Below, one piece after another: positions 6,495-13,385 of a DNA stretch of 18,373 bases (position 1 is its first letter; each line of letters opens with the position of its first letter). The position numbers were made by a program, and so were the translations under genes. The stretch is from Neptuniibacter sp. (GTDB lineage Bacteria > Pseudomonadota > Gammaproteobacteria > Pseudomonadales > Balneatricaceae): contig JASBRM010000051.1 in NCBI GenBank assembly GCA_030149405.1, positions 1 to 18,373 on the forward strand, read 5' to 3'. Below the pieces are notes generated by a model. That model saw only the letters and a program-made list of their open reading frames with translations. It had not been told where the DNA came from and searched no databases.

Positions 6495-8009
6495 TTAGCC
6501 TGCCTTTGCTGGTGTCTCAGCAGACTCAGGGTCAAGGCCCAGAGTGGACAGAGTATCAGAACGTACTTGTTTCAGCAATTGAGCATCTTCAGTCAGGTTC
6601 TGACCATAAGATGGAATCATTGAAACGAGTTTTTCTTTCCAGCCTTCGTTTTCCAGTTTATCTGAGAAACAACGCTCAACAATACTGATCATCGCGCTTA
6701 CTGAGGTTGATGCACCTGGAGATGCACCCAGCAGAGCCGCAAGGGTACCATCAGAAGATGTGATAACTTCAGTACCGAACTCAAGCTTACCTTTGCCCGT
6801 TTCATCTTTTTTGATGATTTGAACGCGCTGGCCTGCATGGGAAATTTCCCAGTCTTCTTCCTGTGCTACCGGGAAGAAATTGCTCAGGGACATAACACGG
6901 GAACCATGTGTCTGCATCACTTCGCTGATCAGATACTTGGTCAGGTCCATGCTGGTAGCGCCAACATACAGCATTGGCTTCAGGTTGTTTGGCTTAAGGC
7001 TGCCAAACATGTCCATCATTGAACCGTTCTTCAAAAACTTAGTTGTGAAGCCGGCAAACGGACCAAACAGAAGGGCTTTTTTACCGTCGATGACACGCGT
7101 ATCCAGATGCGGTACAGACATTGGAGGAGCACCAATTGGAGCGCAGCCATAAACTTTGGATTCGTGGCGCTCAACAATTTCCTGCTTCTTACACACCAGC
7201 CATTGTCCGCTGACCGGGAAACCACCGTAACCTTTGCCTTCTGGGATATCGGTTTTCTGCAGCAGAGGTAATGCACCACCGCCTGCGCCAAGGAAGACAA
7301 ACTTACTGTTCACGCTCAATGATTCTTTTGTTGCTCTGTTTTTCATAGAAACAGACCAGGAATCATCTTTATTCTGGTAGAAGTCGATAACATCGTGGTT
7401 CAACATCAGATCAAAGTCTTCAGTCTGATCCAGATAGTTCACCATATTTCGAGCTAGAGAGCCGAAGTTTACATCAGAGCCGTAACGTACTCGCGTTGCA
7501 GCAATTTTTTCGCCTTCTTTACGACCTTCCATCACCAGAGGCATCCACTCACGGATTACATCCGGATCCTCGGTATATTCCATAACATCAAACTGATGAT
7601 GCTTACTCAAAGCTTCATAACGTTTGCGTAGGAAGTTAACGTTCTTTTCACCCCAGACAAAACTCTGGTGAGGGACTGGGTTGATAAAGTTGGAAGGTTC
7701 AGGGAGTGCACCTTTTCTGACCAGATAAGACCAGAATTGAAGGCTTACTTCGAAAGAAGCGTTAATCGCGTATGCTTTAGAGCAGTTGATTGTGCCGTCG
7801 GCCGCTTCAGGGGTGTAGTTCAGCTCGCAATATGCTGCGTGGCCAGTACCTGCGTTGTTCATACAATCGGTACTTTCTTTAGCAACTTCTTCCAGTCGCT
7901 CAACCATGCAGATCTTCAGGGATGGATCCAGCTCCTTAAGCATAACCCCCAGGGTTGTGCTCATCGCACCCGCGCCAACTAGCAATACATCTACCGTTTT
8001 TGTGGTCAT
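6495..8009 (-). CDS. mqo: Malate:quinone oxidoreductase
   Basis: 504 residues, typical of the family. Mqo is a peripheral inner-membrane FAD enzyme that oxidises malate to oxaloacetate and passes electrons to quinone, a TCA-cycle alternative to NAD-dependent malate dehydrogenase. The N-terminal FAD-binding beta-alpha-beta motif is seen at VLLVGAGAMS (8-17). Further conserved segments follow: STDCMNNAGTGHAAYCELNY, KGYGGFPVSGQW and LGASPGASTSV near the C-terminus. The ATG at 8007-8009 is preceded by GAAG. Transcribed alone as far as can be seen, with a strong terminator downstream and a large hairpin in the region just upstream. Confidence 0.97.
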   Translation of the reverse strand: MTTKTVDVLLVGAGAMSTTLGVMLKELDPSLKICMVERLEEVAKESTDCMNNAGTGHAAYCELNYTPEAADGTINCSKAYAINASFEVSLQFWSYLVRKGALPEPSNFINPVPHQSFVWGEKNVNFLRKRYEALSKHHQFDVMEYTEDPDVIREWMPLVMEGRKEGEKIAATRVRYGSDVNFGSLARNMVNYLDQTEDFDLMLNHDVIDFYQNKDDSWSVSMKNRATKESLSVNSKFVFLGAGGGALPLLQKTDIPEGKGYGGFPVSGQWLVCKKQEIVERHESKVYGCAPIGAPPMSVPHLDTRVIDGKKALLFGPFAGFTTKFLKNGSMMDMFGSLKPNNLKPMLYVGATSMDLTKYLISEVMQTHGSRVMSLSNFFPVAQEEDWEISHAGQRVQIIKKDETGKGKLEFGTEVITSSDGTLAALLGASPGASTSVSAMISIVERCFSDKLENEGWKEKLVSMIPSYGQNLTEDAQLLKQVRSDTLSTLGLDPESAETPAKAG

Positions 8010-8054
8010 AGAAACTTCGCCATATTAGTAGTAATTATGGTTTGTGAAGTGACA

Positions 8055-8110
8055 CAGAAGGTGGGGCTTGTGGCCGCACGAATTTTGCTCGATAAATTCG
8101 TAACCTTCTG
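8055..8110 (-). promoter_or_regulatory. Nested two-part hairpin upstream of mqo (leader element candidate)
   Basis: Outer arms CAGAAGGT (8055-8062) and ACCTTCTG (8103-8110) pair perfectly over 8 bp. Inside them ACGAATTT (8078-8085) and AAATTCGT (8094-8101) pair perfectly over 8 bp with an 8-nt loop. The two stems are joined by a 1-nt linker on one side and a 15-nt bulge on the other. On the minus strand the element ends 45 nt before the mqo start. It has no T-run. It could be a structured 5' leader or a pair of protein-binding palindromes. Confidence 0.5.
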
Positions 8111-8430
8111 AGACTTCTTATACTGCAGCCATTGATAAGCAATAGTCATATAAAAAATATGACAATTTGTTCATGTTGCAGTGCAGCTTGCCGAATTATA
8201 CGTATTCCTGAGCTAATGTCTTGGTAATTCCATCTATAGGCGTTATCAATTTGGATGATAATCCTCCTAAAGTATTAGTTATAAAGGCTTGGCAAAAGTA
8301 GGGCTTTATTGAGTAATTCCATGCTCGTTATAGGTGAACCAGAATTGGAATCCAGTTTTGCATTTGCGAATTAAAAGTCGTCAAAGTTGGCTACAATACA
8401 CAGCATTAAATTATAGACGTTGGAAATCTG
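8111..8430. other. Intergenic region between mqo and the SUKH gene
   Basis: No convincing reading frame. It must hold the promoters of two divergent genes. Small perfect inverted repeats are present: TCATAT/ATATGA (8146-8162, 5-nt spacer) and TTATCA/TGATAA (8243-8261, 7-nt spacer). Both are AT-rich and short, so they may be chance. I could not pick out a confident -35/-10 pair for either direction. Confidence 0.4.
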
Positions 8431-8835
8431 ATGGAAGATGTAATCGAGCTACTTAAAGAGAATAATCAACCGGTTCCAGTACCGCTTGAACTTCCCGATG
8501 ATGACGATCTGGTGGAAATTGAGGAAGAGATTCTCATCTCACTCCCGGATGAATATAAATATTTTTTAATGGAAGTGAGTGATGTGGTTTATGGTTCTTT
8601 GGAACCCGCTACAGTGATGGACCCGCAAGCGCACACCTATTTACCTGATATGGCTGCCTATGCCTGGGATATTGGCATGCCACGCGAGTATATCCCCATC
8701 TGTAATCATGAAGATGGCTTTTATTGCATCACTCAGGAAGGAGAGATTTTATTCTGGTCGCGTTCAAGTGAAGCGGTTGAGGATGAATGGCCTTCTATCT
8801 GGAACTGGGCAAAAGATGTTTGGCTGGAGAGTTAA
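8431..8835 (+). CDS. SUKH-superfamily (SMI1/KNR4) protein
   Basis: 134 acidic residues. The SMI1/KNR4 pattern is visible: LPDEYKYFLMEVSDVVYG (38-55), then REYIPICNHEDGFYCITQEG (85-104), then ILFWS (106-110), and a C-terminal tryptophan-rich helix SIWNWAKDVW. Many bacterial SUKH proteins are immunity proteins of polymorphic toxin systems; others have unknown housekeeping roles. No toxin gene is adjacent, so an immunity role is not supported here. The following gene starts 3 bp after its stop, and GGAGA inside its last codons serves as that gene's ribosome binding site, so the two are translationally coupled. Confidence 0.8.
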   Translation: MEDVIELLKENNQPVPVPLELPDDDDLVEIEEEILISLPDEYKYFLMEVSDVVYGSLEPATVMDPQAHTYLPDMAAYAWDIGMPREYIPICNHEDGFYCITQEGEILFWSRSSEAVEDEWPSIWNWAKDVWLES

Positions 8836-8838
8836 GTT

Positions 8839-9252
8839 GTGAGCAAAGCCATTTTTGAACAGGTCGAAAAGCTAGCACACGAGTTGATGGCTGCGGCAGA
8901 AGCAGATAATGAAGAGCAGTTTTATGCGCTTTACGATCAACTCAAGCAGTTGTGTAAGGAGCATCAGGGCAGTAAAAAAGATCATCCCGTTTTATGGGAA
9001 ACACTCGGTGATTTCAGCGAAGAAAATGATGATGCAATCGGTGCTTACAATCAGGCCTATCAACTCGCTGAGCAGATGAAAGACAACGAATACAAAGCGT
9101 CCATTCAGTTTTCTCTAGCACAAAGGTACTTTGAGGAGGGGCGCAAAACTGAAGCAGGGGATGCTTTGGAGAAAGCGGCTAAGTTTGCTTCTTTTACTGA
9201 GGATGATGAGTTGCAGGAAGAGATTCAGCTGTTGGCTGAATCTAGTAGCTAG
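8839..9252 (+). CDS. Small TPR-like helical protein, partner of the SUKH gene
   Basis: 137 residues starting with GTG, preceded by GGAGA at an 8-nt spacing that overlaps the end of the SUKH gene. No signal peptide or membrane segment. Residues 50-118 look like two tetratricopeptide-type helix pairs: HPVLWETLGDFSEENDDAIG / AYNQAYQLAEQ, and KASIQFSLAQRYFEEGRKTE / AGDALEKAAKFA. The N-terminal 45 residues are a charged helix. Such modules mediate protein-protein contacts. It is probably cytoplasmic and works with the SUKH protein, inferred from coupling; no specific function is known to me. Confidence 0.75.
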   Translation: MSKAIFEQVEKLAHELMAAAEADNEEQFYALYDQLKQLCKEHQGSKKDHPVLWETLGDFSEENDDAIGAYNQAYQLAEQMKDNEYKASIQFSLAQRYFEEGRKTEAGDALEKAAKFASFTEDDELQEEIQLLAESSS

Positions 9253-9305
9253 AACGTGGCTTCGCCACTGCTAGAACGCCGCTTTGCGGCTGCTAGTGGC
9301 TAGGA
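9249..9305. repeat. Tandem 22-bp hairpin repeat (REP-like)
   Basis: Two adjacent 22-bp units, 9249-9270 and 9271-9292, each consist of CTAGAAC, a 13-nt hairpin and TG. The hairpins are GTGGC-TTC-GCCAC and GCCGC-TTT-GCGGC. A degenerate third start, CTAGTGGCTAGGA, follows at 9293-9305. The first unit overlaps the stop codon of the TPR-like gene. Confidence 0.75.
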
Positions 9306-9354
9306 AAAGCGAAGGGCAGCGAGTCCTTGTTAGAATCGACATTTTGCAGGCATT

Positions 9355-9398
9355 AACGCCGCGCTTTGCGGCTGGTTTGGAGCATAGCGGAAAACCAG
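9355..9398. repeat. Further hairpin copies in the same repeat cluster
   Basis: AACGCCGC, loop GCTTT, GCGGCTG (9355-9374) is a third copy of the hairpin core seen at 9278-9290. It is followed by a second stem CTGGTTT (9372-9378) / AAACCAG (9392-9398) with a 13-nt loop. The cluster lies between the convergent TPR-like and nuclease-like genes and probably ends both transcripts; no canonical T-tract terminator is seen. Confidence 0.6.
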
Positions 9399-9416
9399 TC
9401 CGGTAAAAGCGCCTTG

Positions 9417-10598
9417 TTACGCATTTTCTGGCCACCCCTCGTGAAGTTCAAATATTTCTCTAAATGAGAGCCCTTCATGCCACTGCATCTTGTCACCCGC
9501 AGGCTCTGCAAAGGGAAAACATTTCAACGAATCTGGAGCAGGTAACGCAGCCCAGGGATTTATGTATATAGTGCTCTGCCTTACCGCTAAGGAAGAAGCA
9601 TGAAGGTCATTAAATATCCATGCAGCGCTAACGCGCGTATACTGCGGCCCTCTTTTGCCATGCCATGCTCCATTTGGTGCTCTTCGCATTTCTGGCTCAG
9701 CATCACTGCCGGATTTAAAAACAAATTGCTCTTGCCCATAAAGAGCCTGCATTTCATCAATTCGATCAAGATGAAAACTATCTAAGTTAACAGCTACAAC
9801 CAAAGGAATTTCAAGATCACCATATTTCCCACCCTTAAACTTTATTGCATCTCTAATAGGACTCCACGCATCAATCCAACCACCTCCCATACCACCGATA
9901 CCAATAAGGGTAGAACTCTTTCCTCTCTTCTCAGGCTTTAGAGGGATTGGGCGAATTTGTAAATGCCATTCATCATGATTCCAAACCATAGGCTCGATGC
10001 CGTCAAAGCCTTCACTATCTATTTTTTTAAGTATTTCATCCGGATCAAGAGAATCTAACCATGCATGAATCTTGTTCTTTAATTGTTTACCACTAGGAGG
10101 GCTCTTGGGGCTTCCCTCATCATCCAGCGCAATCATAAAGTTACCATGTGGGAACTTGGCCAAGGTGTCTAGAACAACTCCTTTTCTAGCTTCCCCACCT
10201 CTATCTAATTCATTGTTTTCTGTTGCCAAAACTGCTTCTAGATAAAAAGTTTGGCCGCCACTGTCAGAAACAAGAAAGTCTGGTCTGTAAGGACTACCAT
10301 TAGGGAGCTCTGGATGAGGAGTTAATATAAAACCTTGCCTTCTCAAGGCTTCATGTAGAAACAATTCAAAAGATGCGGAACGAAAATGAACATCATCTCC
10401 AGATTGAAAACGGGAGATGAGTTCCTTTTTTTCCTGTTGAGGATAGTTCTTTAGATAGTCTTCAATGATGTCTCTTATTTTGGCTATCTCGGGTCGAGCA
10501 GAGCGATTATAGAAAGTGAAGTCGCTCTCAGTATTCCGCTTAGGTGAGTTGTCTGTGCGCTTTAGACTATCGAAGACCTTAGGAGTAGAATTATTCAA
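9417..10598 (-). CDS. Orphan protein with PD-(D/E)xK nuclease-like signature
   Basis: 393 residues, TTG start at 10596-10598 with AGGA at a 6-nt spacing. No signal peptide or membrane segment. Residues 76-126 resemble a restriction-endonuclease fold core: a helix with E78 (SFELFLHEALRRQG), D107 in RPDFLV, then a strand FYLEAVLATE with E121. The third catalytic position of (D/E)xK is V123 instead of Lys, so the protein is either inactive, uses a displaced lysine, or only shares the fold. The C-terminal half has GIGGMGGGWID and IPLVVAVNLDS, which recall a family of stand-alone uncharacterised proteins. It has no restriction-methylation partner and no other defence gene beside it. Repeats on one side and a gene-poor stretch on the other suggest an accessory gene. 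Biochemical role unknown. Confidence 0.6.
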   Translation of the reverse strand: MNNSTPKVFDSLKRTDNSPKRNTESDFTFYNRSARPEIAKIRDIIEDYLKNYPQQEKKELISRFQSGDDVHFRSASFELFLHEALRRQGFILTPHPELPNGSPYRPDFLVSDSGGQTFYLEAVLATENNELDRGGEARKGVVLDTLAKFPHGNFMIALDDEGSPKSPPSGKQLKNKIHAWLDSLDPDEILKKIDSEGFDGIEPMVWNHDEWHLQIRPIPLKPEKRGKSSTLIGIGGMGGGWIDAWSPIRDAIKFKGGKYGDLEIPLVVAVNLDSFHLDRIDEMQALYGQEQFVFKSGSDAEPEMRRAPNGAWHGKRGPQYTRVSAAWIFNDLHASSLAVRQSTIYINPWAALPAPDSLKCFPFAEPAGDKMQWHEGLSFREIFELHEGWPENA

Positions 10599-10606
10599 GC
10601 CAATTC

Positions 10607-10914
10607 CTAAGGACTTTTGAAAGCCTTCATCTTCATTTTTCGTCCAACTCTTCCCATGAAACTACTCAATTGTATGCGTAACATTTTAATAAAGAGCGTG
10701 CGTTTTTTTCTGCCATAGAGAAAAACAAAAGCATTTGTAATTGTTTGAATATAAACAGCTTTTAGGCAGCACTGCCATTTCCCTTCGACAAAAACGAGCA
10801 TGCGCGTTTTGATGACTGACTGTGCTCGTAAGTCTGCACAGCGAAATCCCTTAGTGCTTAATATGTAACTGCTGAATGGAAAAGGCAAGGGGGGGGTGGA
10901 ATCGTATAGGCAAC
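10607..10914. other. Gene-poor structured stretch between the nuclease-like gene and phaC
   Basis: No credible gene. Hairpins: GGCAG-CA-CTGCC near 10766-10777, and ACGAGCA (10794-10800) / TGCTCGT (10823-10829) with a 22-nt loop. A run of eight G at 10889-10896 stands out. The promoter of the nuclease-like gene should lie at the left end. A minus-strand 16-codon reading frame (ending at 10607 with MKMKAFKSP and TAG) stops just upstream of that gene's TTG start, its stop overlapping the AGGA ribosome binding site; it may be chance. Confidence 0.4.
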
Positions 10915-10942
10915 AAAAAACGGAGCCGAGGCTCCGTTTTTT
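10915..10942 (-). terminator. Terminator of phaC
   Basis: CGGAGC (10921-10926), loop CGAG, GCTCCG (10931-10936), flanked by six A and six T, giving a 12-bp stem counting A-T pairs. It lies 17 bp beyond the phaC stop and is symmetrical, so it can act in both directions. Confidence 0.92.
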
Positions 10943-10959
10943 ATGATCAGAATTAGCTG

Positions 10960-12699
10960 TTAGTCGATACGTACTGCTACGTAACGGCCTGGAGCAGGTT
11001 CGATCTCTTTGTAGGTGTCGTTGCCTGGAGCGGTTGGAGCAGGGACTTTTTTGCCTGCGCGACGTTTCAGCCATTCAGCCCAGTGAGGCCACCATGAACC
11101 TTCCATGCGCTCGGAAGTTTCCAGCCAGTGATCAGCGCCTTTGCCTTGTTCACCGTTAACCCAGTAGTTACGACGGTTCTTAGAAGCTGGGTTGATAACA
11201 CCAGCAACGTGACCACTTGCACCCAGTACAAATTCATTCTTGCCTTTCAGCAGATCAGTACCTTCGAATGTGCCTTTCCATGGAGCGATGTGATCTTCGA
11301 TGGTAGACAGGAAGTAGCATGGGATCTTGATTTTACCCAGATCAATCTGTTCACCACAGATGGTCAGCTGATTCTTCTCGCGCAGGCCATTTTCCAGGTA
11401 CATGTTGTTGATGTAGAACGTGTACATTTCTGCTGGCAGGTTAGTTGAATCGCTGTTCCAGTAAAGGATATCGAACGGAGGAGGCGTCTGACCTTTCAGA
11501 TAGTTGTTCACTACATAAGACCAGATCAGGTCGTTTGAACGTAGCATGTTGAATGAAGTAGCCAGTTCGCGGCCGCTCAGGTAACCCTGATTGGTTACTT
11601 TGTTCTCCAGCTTTTTAACTTGCTGCTCATCGATGAATACACACAGGTCGCCTGGATCTTTGAAGTCCAGAAGTGTAGTGAAGAAGGTTGCAGAAGCGAT
11701 CGAAGTGTCTTTACGTGCTGCCATAACTGCAAGCGCAGAAGTCAGCAGTGTACCGCCAACACACCATGCAACAGCATTCAGTTTGTCGGAACCAGTGATC
11801 TCTTTAACAACTCTGTTTGCTTCCAGGATGCCTTTCTCAACATAGTCATCCCAGCTGATGTAACCCTGTTCGATTGTTGGGTTCAGCCATGAAACCAGGA
11901 AAGTTGTCTGGCCCTGATCAACGCAGTATTTAACGTAAGAGTTGTGCTCTTGCAGGTCCAGAATATAGAACTTGTTGATGCAAGCAGGAACGATCAGTGT
12001 TGGGCGAGCGAAGGTTTCTTCAGTCGTTGGGTTGTACTGAATCAACTGGAACATTTCGTTTTCGAATACAACAGAACCTTTAGTCGTTGCAATGTTCTCA
12101 CCCAGCACAAACGCTGATTCGTCGGTCATAGAGATACGACCTTTCTCAGCATCACCCAGCAGGTTCTTCAGGCCGTCTACCAGACTCTGACCTTTAGTTT
12201 CCAATGCTTGCTGCAGAACCTCAGGGTTCGTAACCGCAAAGTTAGTTGGGGACATCGCGTCAATGTACTGCTGAGTGTAGAACTCCAGCTTCTTCTGTTC
12301 CTGGTCAGACAGCTTAGCGTTAGCTGCCATCTCCTGCAGTAGCTTAGAGCTCAGCAGGTAGGATTGTTTGATGTAGTCAAAAACAGGGTTCTGAGACCAT
12401 TCTTCAGCCTGGAAACGACGATCGCCACGCGCAGGTGTTGCGATTGCGTCATCCGTTTTGCCAGTCAGCAGGTTAGTCCAAAGGTTCATCTGGTTCTGCT
12501 GATATTCGGTGAAAGCACGAATCCATACAGTAGGATCTTCAAAGGAACGGTTTGCTAGTTCAGTCCAAGACTGCGCAAAGTTTGTGAAAATGTCGTCACA
12601 GCCAGCCTGAGAAAACATATCAAGCACTTTCTTGGTTTCTGTGTTCAGGTAGTCAATAAGTTCCTGCGGGTTAGATAGCAGGTTACTGTTGTTTTCCAT
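10960..12699 (-). CDS. phaC: Class I poly(3-hydroxyalkanoate) synthase
   Basis: 579 residues from the ATG at 12697-12699, which has AAGG 7 nt upstream. The enzyme polymerises (R)-3-hydroxyacyl-CoA, usually hydroxybutyryl-CoA, into cytoplasmic storage granules. The alpha/beta-hydrolase triad is clear: C313 in AWCVGGT, D469 in IEDHIAPW and H497 in SGHVAGVINP, matching C319/D480/H508 of Cupriavidus necator PhaC. Length and a single-gene form fit class I. The lipase-like box is A-x-C-x-G instead of the usual G-x-C-x-G. A second ATG at 12718-12720 would add MTKKGES; its AGG is 6 nt upstream, so it stays possible. Longer extensions to 12852 give a segment unlike PhaC and are rejected. No phaA, phaB or phasin gene is nearby. 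Own terminator, so monocistronic. Confidence 0.95.
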   Translation of the reverse strand: MENNSNLLSNPQELIDYLNTETKKVLDMFSQAGCDDIFTNFAQSWTELANRSFEDPTVWIRAFTEYQQNQMNLWTNLLTGKTDDAIATPARGDRRFQAEEWSQNPVFDYIKQSYLLSSKLLQEMAANAKLSDQEQKKLEFYTQQYIDAMSPTNFAVTNPEVLQQALETKGQSLVDGLKNLLGDAEKGRISMTDESAFVLGENIATTKGSVVFENEMFQLIQYNPTTEETFARPTLIVPACINKFYILDLQEHNSYVKYCVDQGQTTFLVSWLNPTIEQGYISWDDYVEKGILEANRVVKEITGSDKLNAVAWCVGGTLLTSALAVMAARKDTSIASATFFTTLLDFKDPGDLCVFIDEQQVKKLENKVTNQGYLSGRELATSFNMLRSNDLIWSYVVNNYLKGQTPPPFDILYWNSDSTNLPAEMYTFYINNMYLENGLREKNQLTICGEQIDLGKIKIPCYFLSTIEDHIAPWKGTFEGTDLLKGKNEFVLGASGHVAGVINPASKNRRNYWVNGEQGKGADHWLETSERMEGSWWPHWAEWLKRRAGKKVPAPTAPGNDTYKEIEPAPGRYVAVRID

Positions 12700-12830
12700 A
12701 GATTCGCCTTTCTTTGTCATATCCGGCCTACCAATCAAAGTTAATATTTTCAAAAATTTTGGAGGAGGATTTAGATCGTTTCTCACTAAGGGTATTCCAG
12801 CATATTCTGGCTGGATTATATTTGCAAGGA

Positions 12831-12846
12831 TGCAGAATAAGAGCCA
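12831..12846 (-). promoter_or_regulatory. Sigma54-like -24/-12 element upstream of phaC
   Basis: On the minus strand TGGCTC, five bases, then CTGCA has the GG-N10-GC spacing of RpoN promoters and differs from the consensus at two positions. It is about 130 nt upstream of the phaC ATG. A perfect sigma70 -10 hexamer TATAAT (12820-12815) overlaps the same zone but has no good -35. Promoter type is therefore undecided. Confidence 0.3.
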
Positions 12847-12848
12847 CA

Positions 12849-12867
12849 GCATAGTATTGTGCTATGC
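12849..12867. promoter_or_regulatory. Inverted repeat upstream of phaC, operator candidate
   Basis: GCATAG (12849-12854) and CTATGC (12862-12867) are perfect 6-bp arms around a 7-nt spacer. They lie directly upstream of the promoter candidate, where an activator or repressor would bind. Short enough that chance cannot be excluded. Confidence 0.3.
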
Positions 12868-13134
12868 GGTGTATCAAGGTATCCCTTGGTCGATGACACT
12901 AAGGGTTTACTACTTGAATCTATGTTTACACCCTTTTTTGCAATTGCGCATTTTGGGAAAATTGTACAAACCATAAGCTGTTGATCTGTCAATGCATTAA
13001 CAGTATCTCACGGATTTGTTGCAGAATTTTTGTGCAGACTACAGCGCGATAAAAATATTTTCTGATGGGCTAAACGAGTACTATAGGCGCAAACATTTTG
13101 ATTTAAATTTTTTCTAACAGCTGAGAAAAAATAA
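12868..13134. other. Remainder of the divergent phaC / glutaredoxin-like intergenic region
   Basis: No reading frame of substance. TTGCAATTGCGCA around 12939-12951 is TGC-rich in the way some PHA repressor (PhaR) targets are, but I cannot assign it. The right end is AT-rich and must carry the promoter of the small glutaredoxin-like gene. Confidence 0.3.
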
Positions 13135-13377
13135 ATGCGAGAACTTGAGCTCATGGGTACGTTAGGGTGCCACTTATGCGATGTGGCCGCTGCGGTCTTG
13201 ATGCCGGTCGTGGACCCGGAACAGTTTGCAGTCTACCAGGTCGACATAGCGGATGATGATGAGTTAATGGACAAGTACGCTGTTAGAATTCCCGTTCTGG
13301 TTGATGTTGAATCGCAACAGGAGCTTGAGTGGCCTTTTGATGAACAGGCCCTCAAAGCGTTTCTTGAAGGCCTATGA
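13135..13377 (+). CDS. Small glutaredoxin-like (DUF836) thioredoxin-fold protein
   Basis: 80 residues. Opens with a strand and a CxxC redox motif (C12-H-L-C15 in TLGCHLCDVA), then a cis-proline-type segment VRIPVLVD (51-58), the layout of a minimal thioredoxin fold. Glutaredoxin-like proteins of this type are common in gammaproteobacteria; substrate and reductant are unknown. The gene converges on tatD with only 8 bp between the stops and no obvious terminator between them. Confidence 0.85.
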   Translation: MRELELMGTLGCHLCDVAAAVLMPVVDPEQFAVYQVDIADDDELMDKYAVRIPVLVDVESQQELEWPFDEQALKAFLEGL

Positions 13378-13385
13378 GTTTAAGG

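Noticed and set aside
9249..9400. CRISPR array
   Set aside because: Units are directly adjacent 22-mers made of hairpins with no spacers, and no cas genes are present.
8431..10598. Toxin-immunity or restriction-modification locus
   Set aside because: There is a SUKH protein and a nuclease-like protein, but they are on opposite strands, separated by repeats, with no toxin delivery domain and no methyltransferase; linkage is not supported.
10607..11074. 155-codon minus-strand reading frame
   Set aside because: Its start overlaps the phaC C-terminus out of frame, it runs across the phaC terminator, and its composition (Ser/Arg/Lys-rich, no domain) is not protein-like. Only its last codons near 10607 touch the ribosome binding site of the nuclease-like gene.
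12700..12852. 51-residue N-terminal extension of PhaC
   Set aside because: The added residues do not look like a PhaC N-terminus and cover the promoter region; the ATG at 12699 has a good ribosome binding site.
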